From NCBI GenBank assembly GCA_963626085.1, contig CAVFVJ010000015.1, positions 80,639 to 144,638 on the forward strand: 64,000 nucleotides of DNA. Reading direction: 5' to 3'. Below are positions 59,191-64,000 of this stretch, piece by piece. This DNA is from Colivivens sp963626085 (GTDB lineage Bacteria > Bacteroidota > Bacteroidia > Bacteroidales > Bacteroidaceae). The position numbers were made by a program, and so were the translations under genes. The stretch's first letter is position 1; the number at the start of each line of letters is the position of its first letter. The notes beneath the pieces were generated by a model, which saw nothing but the letters and a program-made list of their open reading frames with translations, did no database searches and was not told the origin of the DNA.

Positions 59191-59982
59191 TCACATAACG
59201 TATTCCTTTTCCTTCGCTTCGTTCCAAAGAGCATCCATCTCTTCAAGTGTCAAGTCTTTTATCTCACGTCCTTGAGCCTTTGCAGCCAACTCGACATAGG
59301 TGAAACGCCGTATAAACTTCTCGTTTGTGTATTCAAGAGCTGTATCGGGATTGATGTGATACAGGCGAGCCACATTGACCATACTGAACATTATGTCACC
59401 GAACTCGCGTGTTGCCTTGTCCTTATCCATATTAGCCACCTCAGCCTCGAACTCTCCAATTTCTTCCTTCACCTTAGACCACACCTCTTCCCTCTCATGC
59501 CAATCGAAGCCGACATTACTTGCCTTTTCTTGTATACGGTCTGCCTTGATGACTGAAGGGAGTGAGACCGGTACACCACTGAGTACGGTTCTGTTGCCGT
59601 CCTTCTCCTTCGTCTTCAGTTGCTCCCAGTTCTGCAGCACCTGATCTGCCCCATCCACTTTAGTTTCCCCATAGACATGCGGATGACGGTAAATCAACTT
59701 GTCGCACAACTTATTACACACATCCGCAATATCGAACGTTCCCTTCTCGCTGCCTATCTTGGAATAGAACACAACATGGAGCAGGACATCTCCCAGTTCC
59801 TTACATATGTTCTTATCGTCTTCTTTCAGGAGTGCGTCTGCAAGTTCGTACACTTCCTCTATAGAGTTGGGGCGCAAAGACTGGTTTGTTTGTTTCCTGT
59901 CCCATGGACATTTCTCGCGCAACGTGTCCATCACATCGAGCAAGCGGCTGAAAGCCTGTAGTTTTTCTTCCTTATTATGCAT
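59191..59982 (-). CDS. mazG: Nucleoside triphosphate pyrophosphohydrolase
   Basis: The 263-residue protein has two MazG modules: LREKCPWDRKQTNQSL, EEVYELADALL and ELGDVLLHVVFYS in the first, and EIGEFEAEVANMD, EFGDIMFSMVNVAR in the second. The Glu and Asp residues bind magnesium. It removes unwanted nucleoside triphosphates and in E. coli lowers alarmone-linked stress. It ends a five-gene unit with map, tsaD, pncC and rsmE, 11 bases after rsmE. Confidence 0.95.
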   Translation of the reverse strand: MHNKEEKLQAFSRLLDVMDTLREKCPWDRKQTNQSLRPNSIEEVYELADALLKEDDKNICKELGDVLLHVVFYSKIGSEKGTFDIADVCNKLCDKLIYRHPHVYGETKVDGADQVLQNWEQLKTKEKDGNRTVLSGVPVSLPSVIKADRIQEKASNVGFDWHEREEVWSKVKEEIGEFEAEVANMDKDKATREFGDIMFSMVNVARLYHINPDTALEYTNEKFIRRFTYVELAAKAQGREIKDLTLEEMDALWNEAKEKEYVM

Positions 59983-59993
59983 TTATAGTTTGT

Positions 59994-60698
59994 CTATTCA
60001 TTCTTCAGATGCATCAGATGCACAGCCACCAATGCAGCGGTCTCCGTTCTCAACCTACTCTTGCCAAGACCGACAGACACGAAACCAGCATCCTCTGCCC
60101 TCCTCACCTCATCGATACTGAAGTCTCCCTCCGGTCCAATCATAACCGTTGCGTCCTCTCCCTCCACAAGTATATCTGAGAGAAGGGGCAAGCTGTCATC
60201 ATAGCAGTGACAGATAAATTTCTGTCCAGGGCGTCCTTCTGCCACGAACTGCCCGAACGGTATCATGTCGTTCAACCGTGGGAGTTCTGCTTTATGGCTC
60301 TGCTTCATGGCAGACACGAGTATACGCTCAATACGGTCGGCCTTCACCATCTTTCGTTCAGAGAACTTACAGTCGAGGAAAGTCAGTTCATCGAAACCAA
60401 TCTCTGTGGCTTTCTCCGCGAACCATTCTATACGGTCCAAATTCTTTGTAGGGGCCATCGCTAAGTGCAGATGTCCTTTCCATTGTCTCGGTTGAGGCAT
60501 GGTGTCTACTATTCTGTAAAAACAATGCCGTTTGTCCGCTTCTGAAATCTCCGCCTTGTAGAACGTTCCCATGCCGTCCATCAGATAAATCTCATCGCCA
60601 TCAGACAGACGGAGCACGCGCACAGCATGTGCAGCTTCCTCATCAGGCAACACACCGTCCAATGGGTTTGGAGTATAGAAAAAACGGATTTCCTTCAT
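59994..60698 (-). CDS. rsmE: 16S rRNA m3U1498 methyltransferase
   Basis: The 234-residue SPOUT-type protein has HAVRVLRLSDGDEIYLMDG, APTKNLDRIEWFAEKATEIG and VMIGPEGDFSIDEV. It also has VGLGKSRLRTETAALVA, the deep trefoil knot signature. It methylates U1498 of 16S rRNA. It overlaps pncC by 4 bases. Confidence 0.96.
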   Translation of the reverse strand: MKEIRFFYTPNPLDGVLPDEEAAHAVRVLRLSDGDEIYLMDGMGTFYKAEISEADKRHCFYRIVDTMPQPRQWKGHLHLAMAPTKNLDRIEWFAEKATEIGFDELTFLDCKFSERKMVKADRIERILVSAMKQSHKAELPRLNDMIPFGQFVAEGRPGQKFICHCYDDSLPLLSDILVEGEDATVMIGPEGDFSIDEVRRAEDAGFVSVGLGKSRLRTETAALVAVHLMHLKNE

Positions 60699-61171
60699 GA
60701 TTTTTTCTCCAGATATTCCATAAACAGTTCAAGCGCGCGTACTGCAACATCATCTTGAATTTCTGTGCGGCACTGTCCAGCACTCACCACACGACGGGTT
60801 AGACCATCTTGCACCGAACCGACTGAAACATACACTGTTCCAACCGGGTCTTCGTCCGTTCCGCCAGTAGGGCCAGCATAACCAGTAATGGCTATAGCAT
60901 AGTCTGCCTCCAGTAGACGGCAGGCACATCGACGCATGGCATCGGCTGTCTGACTACTTACTACACCATACGAGTCAATTATGTCTGAAGGCACTTTCAG
61001 TACCAATTCCTTAATCTCTGTTTGGTAGGACACCACCCCACCCCTAAAATATTCAGAGCTGCCAGGAACAGACGTAAGCAACGCTGCTATACGTCCACCA
61101 GTACAACTCTCCGCCGTACACAATGTCTTGCCGGCTGCAATCAGTTTGTCTTGTATCGTTTTTGCAATCAT
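60695..61171 (-). CDS. pncC: CinA-type nicotinamide-nucleotide amidase
   Basis: The 158-residue protein is the stand-alone C-terminal CinA domain, with LCTAESCTGGRIAALLT, YFRGGVVSYQTEIK and ITGYAGPTGGTDEDPVGTV. It hydrolyses nicotinamide mononucleotide to nicotinate mononucleotide in the pyridine nucleotide cycle, with the Ser of ESCTGG as catalytic residue. It overlaps tsaD and rsmE by four bases at each end. Confidence 0.92.
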   Translation of the reverse strand: MIAKTIQDKLIAAGKTLCTAESCTGGRIAALLTSVPGSSEYFRGGVVSYQTEIKELVLKVPSDIIDSYGVVSSQTADAMRRCACRLLEADYAIAITGYAGPTGGTDEDPVGTVYVSVGSVQDGLTRRVVSAGQCRTEIQDDVAVRALELFMEYLEKKS

Positions 61172-62196
61172 ATCATTCTCGCAAATGCAGGGGCATTGAT
61201 ATCACAGAAATCATTGTCCCTATACTTAAAATAGCCGGTGATGCCTATCATAGCTGCGTTGTCAGTGGTATAACTGAATTTTGGAATGTAAACAGTCCAT
61301 CCGAAACGATGTGCATGGTCATGGAATGCATTGCGCAGTCCGTTATTAGCGGACACACCTCCAGCTACCGCAACATGAGTGATACCAGTGTCTTTTACAG
61401 CCATACGTAGTTTCTTCATCAGTATATCCACAATGGTGCGCTCCAATGATGCGGCAAGATCTTCCTTGTGGTGTTCGATAAAATCCGGGTCATCCTTCAA
61501 CCAGTCACGCAGTGAATAGAGGAAAGAGGTCTTAAGTCCCGAAAAGCTATAGTCGTACCCGTGAATATTTGGTCTGGCGAACTGGTAAGCGTCTGGATTA
61601 CCTTGACGGGCGAGACGGTCGATGATAGGTCCGCCCGGATAACCGAGCCCCATGACTTTGGAACATTTGTCGATAGCCTCTCCAGCCGCATCATCTATAG
61701 TCTGTCCGAGAATCTTCATGTCATTATAGGCATTCACCCTTATAATCTGACTGTTGCCGCCACTCACAAGAAGGCAGATGAACGGGAAAGGAGGTGCGCT
61801 ATGGTCATCCTCACTCTCTTTGATGAAATGTGCGAGTACATGACCCTGAAGATGGTTCACATCTATCAGCGGTATTCCCAATGCACGGGCAAATCCTTTT
61901 GCAAAATTCACACCGACAAGCAAACTGCCCATCAGACCGGGCCCCCGCGTAAAAGCCACTGCCGACAACCGTTCCTTTGTAACCCCAGCCCTTTTGAGAG
62001 CCTGGTCAACCACAGGCACGATATTCTGTTCGTGCGCCCGACTGGCAAGTTCTGGTACCACCCCTCCATATGCCTCATGCACAGCCTGACTGGCTGTCAC
62101 GTTAGACAACAGGATGTCATTTCTAAGTACTGCCGCTGACGTATCGTCACATGACGACTCAATGGCAAGTATGTATATGTCTTTCTTCTCTTCCAT
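61168..62196 (-). CDS. tsaD: tRNA threonylcarbamoyltransferase subunit TsaD
   Basis: The 342-residue protein has AIESSCDDTSAAVL, GPGLMGSLLVG, VNHLQGHVLAHF (metal-binding His), LLVSGGNSQI and a late VAGGVSANNGLR. It catalyses the last step of t6A37 synthesis with TsaB and TsaE. The start lies 4 bases after the map stop. Confidence 0.98.
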   Translation of the reverse strand: MEEKKDIYILAIESSCDDTSAAVLRNDILLSNVTASQAVHEAYGGVVPELASRAHEQNIVPVVDQALKRAGVTKERLSAVAFTRGPGLMGSLLVGVNFAKGFARALGIPLIDVNHLQGHVLAHFIKESEDDHSAPPFPFICLLVSGGNSQIIRVNAYNDMKILGQTIDDAAGEAIDKCSKVMGLGYPGGPIIDRLARQGNPDAYQFARPNIHGYDYSFSGLKTSFLYSLRDWLKDDPDFIEHHKEDLAASLERTIVDILMKKLRMAVKDTGITHVAVAGGVSANNGLRNAFHDHAHRFGWTVYIPKFSYTTDNAAMIGITGYFKYRDNDFCDINAPAFARMI

Positions 62197-62200
62197 AATA

Positions 62201-63058
62201 TCAATGGGTCAGTATCTCCAATCCGTTTTCTGTCATCAGGAACGTGTGTTCCCACTGGGCACTGTCGCTGTAATCCTCTGTATAAACAGTCCAACCGTCA
62301 GTCTCGTCAACCACAACCTCCCAGTCGCCTGCGTTTATCATAGGCTCTATGGTGAAAACCATACCAGGAACGAGCAACATACCAGTTCCTTTCTTCCCAT
62401 AATGTTCCACGTCGGGTTCTTCATGGAAAGCATTGCCTACACCATGCCCACACAAGTCACGCACGACAGTAAATCCGTTCTTGTGGGCATGTTTGGCAAT
62501 GGCGTTACCGAGATCACCCACAAACGTATATGGTTTACATACCTCCATACCGATTTCCAAACACTCTTTCGCCACCCGTACCAGTTTCTCTCGTTCTGGG
62601 GTTGTCTTCCCGATGATAAACATACGGCTTGCGTCTGCGTAATATCCGTCAAGAATGGTTGTTACATCCACGTTCACTATGTCACCATTCTTCAGTATCT
62701 GGTCTGGGGACGGTATACCGTGGCACACGACATCGTTCACAGACACGCACACACTCTTGGGGAAGCCCTCATAATTGAGTGGTGCAGGTATCGCACCGTG
62801 ACTGATTGTAAACTCATGCACCATCGTGTTGATGTCCTCAGTAGACATACCTTCCGTTATATTCTCCGCAACCATATCGAGGAGCGCAGTATTAATTACC
62901 CCCGACTTCCTTATCCCCTCTATCTGTTCTGGAGTCTTTATGAGGTCACGGCTCGGACAGAGCTTACCCTTGTTTTGGAAAGCGAGGATGGTCTTGTCCA
63001 TCTCTGTCAATGGCTGTCCCTTCACGGGATGCCAGTTTCTTGGATTTCTGTTAAACAT
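62201..63058 (-). CDS. map: Methionine aminopeptidase, type I
   Basis: The 285-residue protein has PAPLNYEGFPKSVCVSVND, GDIVNVDVTTILDGYYADAS, CGHGVGNAFHEEP and FTIEPMINAG. These supply the Asp, Asp, His, Glu and Glu metal ligands. An N-terminal extension of about 35 residues (NPRNWHPVKGQPLTEMDK) precedes the catalytic domain. It removes initiator Met. It is the first gene of the unit and has a promoter 26 bases upstream. Confidence 0.97.
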   Translation of the reverse strand: MFNRNPRNWHPVKGQPLTEMDKTILAFQNKGKLCPSRDLIKTPEQIEGIRKSGVINTALLDMVAENITEGMSTEDINTMVHEFTISHGAIPAPLNYEGFPKSVCVSVNDVVCHGIPSPDQILKNGDIVNVDVTTILDGYYADASRMFIIGKTTPEREKLVRVAKECLEIGMEVCKPYTFVGDLGNAIAKHAHKNGFTVVRDLCGHGVGNAFHEEPDVEHYGKKGTGMLLVPGMVFTIEPMINAGDWEVVVDETDGWTVYTEDYSDSAQWEHTFLMTENGLEILTH

Positions 63059-63083
63059 TTTCGACTACCTACTATTTGTCGTG

Positions 63084-63091
63084 CAAAATTA
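63084..63091 (-). promoter_or_regulatory. Promoter -7 element of the map operon
   Basis: TAATTTTG (63091 to 63084) on the minus strand. Confidence 0.65.
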
Positions 63092-63136
63092 CTAATTTTA
63101 TTCGTTGCATAGACAGTGTATATCGTAATTAATCGT

Positions 63137-63144
63137 TACATTTG
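63137..63144 (+). promoter_or_regulatory. Promoter -7 element of the small lipoprotein gene
   Basis: TACATTTG at 63137-63144, 15 bases before the ATG. The -33 region is not clear. Confidence 0.5.
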
Positions 63145-63159
63145 CACAAATAATAAATC

Positions 63160-63756
63160 ATGAACATGAAACAAACTGCGTTTTTATTGGCAATCATGAA
63201 CATCGGACTGATGTTCTGTGCGTGTACGGGCGGCACTGCCGAAAAAGATAAGGAAAGCGTAGCGAAGACTACGCAAACAGACAGGAAAACCGTAAATGCC
63301 ATGCACGAATACAACCTGGATGGCACGGTGGAAGTGGGAGGTTCGAAATATGATTATGAGTTTGCCTTCAACAACGACAAGAAACTGCCGATAGTGGTTA
63401 CAAGTGAAGGTCTGAAGTACTATGACAATCATGTCAAGCTGTACATCAACAAAGGACCACAAACAGTCTACGAACACACGTTCACGAAGGAGTCTTTCAG
63501 AAGCCTCATACCCGAGGGCGACTACAAGCGATCTGTCCTTGCAGGTTTCAACTTTAACTATATACAAGAGGACAAGCACGACCGTTTCTATTTCATCGCT
63601 GTAGTGGGCGACCCAGACGAGACCTCTGACATCAGCTATTCAATCGGCATCGCTATTGACAAGAACGGAGGCATTTCGACATCTATCGTCACCAATACCG
63701 ATATTGAACCGATAAACAGCGACCTCAACAAAGACCCCGATGAATATGACGCATAG
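63160..63756 (+). CDS. Small lipoprotein of unknown function
   Basis: The 198-residue protein has a signal sequence with a Cys at about residue 22 (IGLMFCACTGG), a polar stretch (EKDKESVAKTTQTDRK) and a beta-rich body (EVGGSKYDYEFAFNNDKKLP, VYEHTFTKESFRSLIP, FYFIAVVGDPDE). It is probably anchored in the outer membrane. I recognise no family. The segment GVSDI-like SDISYSIGIAIDKNGGIS near the end is compact and conserved-looking. Start may be 63160 or the ATG at 63166. It has its own weak promoter and converges with the next gene. Confidence 0.75.
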   Translation: MNMKQTAFLLAIMNIGLMFCACTGGTAEKDKESVAKTTQTDRKTVNAMHEYNLDGTVEVGGSKYDYEFAFNNDKKLPIVVTSEGLKYYDNHVKLYINKGPQTVYEHTFTKESFRSLIPEGDYKRSVLAGFNFNYIQEDKHDRFYFIAVVGDPDETSDISYSIGIAIDKNGGISTSIVTNTDIEPINSDLNKDPDEYDA

Positions 63757-63764
63757 TATTGTTA

Positions 63765-64000
63765 CTATTTACCTAATGACTTGAACATTTTGGCTTCCCC
63801 ACACTTCGCCATCTCCGTCCCACGGTAAATGACCACGAGTTTGTGGAGTGTGGTTGTCTTTATTGACTCTCTGACTATGTCACTGTCCGCATAGCGGCAG
63901 ATTTGTGCGGAGGCTTCCTTGAAGAGTTGCGACAGCTGTTCGTCCGTGGTGGTTGACTTGCAGTATTTCAGTTCCACGATGTAGGAGTCCTTCATGTCCT
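63765..64000 (-). CDS. C-terminal end of a PD-(D/E)XK AAA ATPase (partial)
   Basis: The frame is open from the right edge to a stop at 63765. The 78 residues seen include YIVELKYCKSTTTDEQL, the ELKY being the ExK of a PD-(D/E)XK fold, then AQICRYADSDI and HKLVVIYRGTEM. This is the typical end of the large Bacteroidetes family of AAA-ATPase-like proteins with a C-terminal nuclease-like domain (DUF1703/PDDEXK_9). The function of that family is unknown. The N-terminal part lies outside the window. Confidence 0.75.
   Translation of the reverse strand, partial: DMKDSYIVELKYCKSTTTDEQLSQLFKEASAQICRYADSDIVRESIKTTTLHKLVVIYRGTEMAKCGEAKMFKSLGK

Noticed and set aside
62114..63112. Plus-strand frame of 332 codons opposite map
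   Set aside because: Antisense to map with all its metal ligands; no signal or motif of its own.

Overview
The window is chromosomal DNA of a Bacteroidales bacterium, most likely of the Prevotella group. The signs are Bacteroidetes-type promoters (TAnnTTTG at -7) ahead of most transcription units, almost no Shine-Dalgarno sequences, a BspA-type leucine-rich repeat protein, GH97, GH105 and DUF4861 saccharide genes, stand-alone LytTR regulators and dockerin-like repeats. No species name can be given from the sequence alone. No rRNA, tRNA, CRISPR array, integrase or intact insertion sequence was seen.

Left part (1-17.7 kb), the accessory-looking part. It holds an exported coiled-coil protein cut by the window edge and a small LytTR regulator. 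Upstream of the regulator, a promoter is followed by about 420 nt rich in complementary segments, which may be a structured RNA or a long mRNA leader. Next come an NfeD-like/flotillin/DUF4861 operon and mfd. A formylglycine-generating-enzyme-like gene follows that seems to have lost its 5' end, then two AAA ATPase genes each with palindromes at its promoter, and a BspA-like surface protein. The gaps here carry a family of paired-hairpin palindromes (four clusters between 3.0 and 17.3 kb) whose arms vary in a compensatory way. I did not notice this family in the rest of the window.

Middle part (17.7-34.6 kb). A minus-strand unit holds nrnA-like, a retaining-type GH97, uxuA, an SDR-type uxuB and a LysE-like exporter, joining glycan cleavage to uronate catabolism. 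On the plus strand follow rpe, a DUF4827 lipoprotein gene and glmM, ended by a bidirectional terminator. That hairpin also contains the end of a gene for a shortened ANL (acyl-CoA synthetase-like) protein without its ATP loop. Then come a membrane-anchored LytTR regulator and a five-gene minus-strand operon (polyprenol-phosphate sugar transferase, dihydroorotase, MetH-reactivation-domain protein, metallophosphoesterase, PlsC), followed by a CstA-type transporter.

Right part (34.7-64 kb), mostly housekeeping: an RsmF-type rRNA methyltransferase, the rplM-rpsI-rpsB-tsf ribosomal operon, an outer-membrane protein, a dockerin-like protein and a 901-residue coiled-coil lipoprotein, yicC-gmk-nadD, the GH105-sppA-lpxK-pnp-thiL unit, hpt-adk-obg-pgeF, an M61 peptidase, a protein with a very acidic tail, and map-tsaD-pncC-rsmE-mazG. 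A small lipoprotein and the C-terminal end of a PD-(D/E)XK ATPase close the window.

Starts were often moved downstream of the longest open frame because a promoter -7 element overlaps or follows the upstream start. Family names rest on motif recognition by eye; no database search was run.
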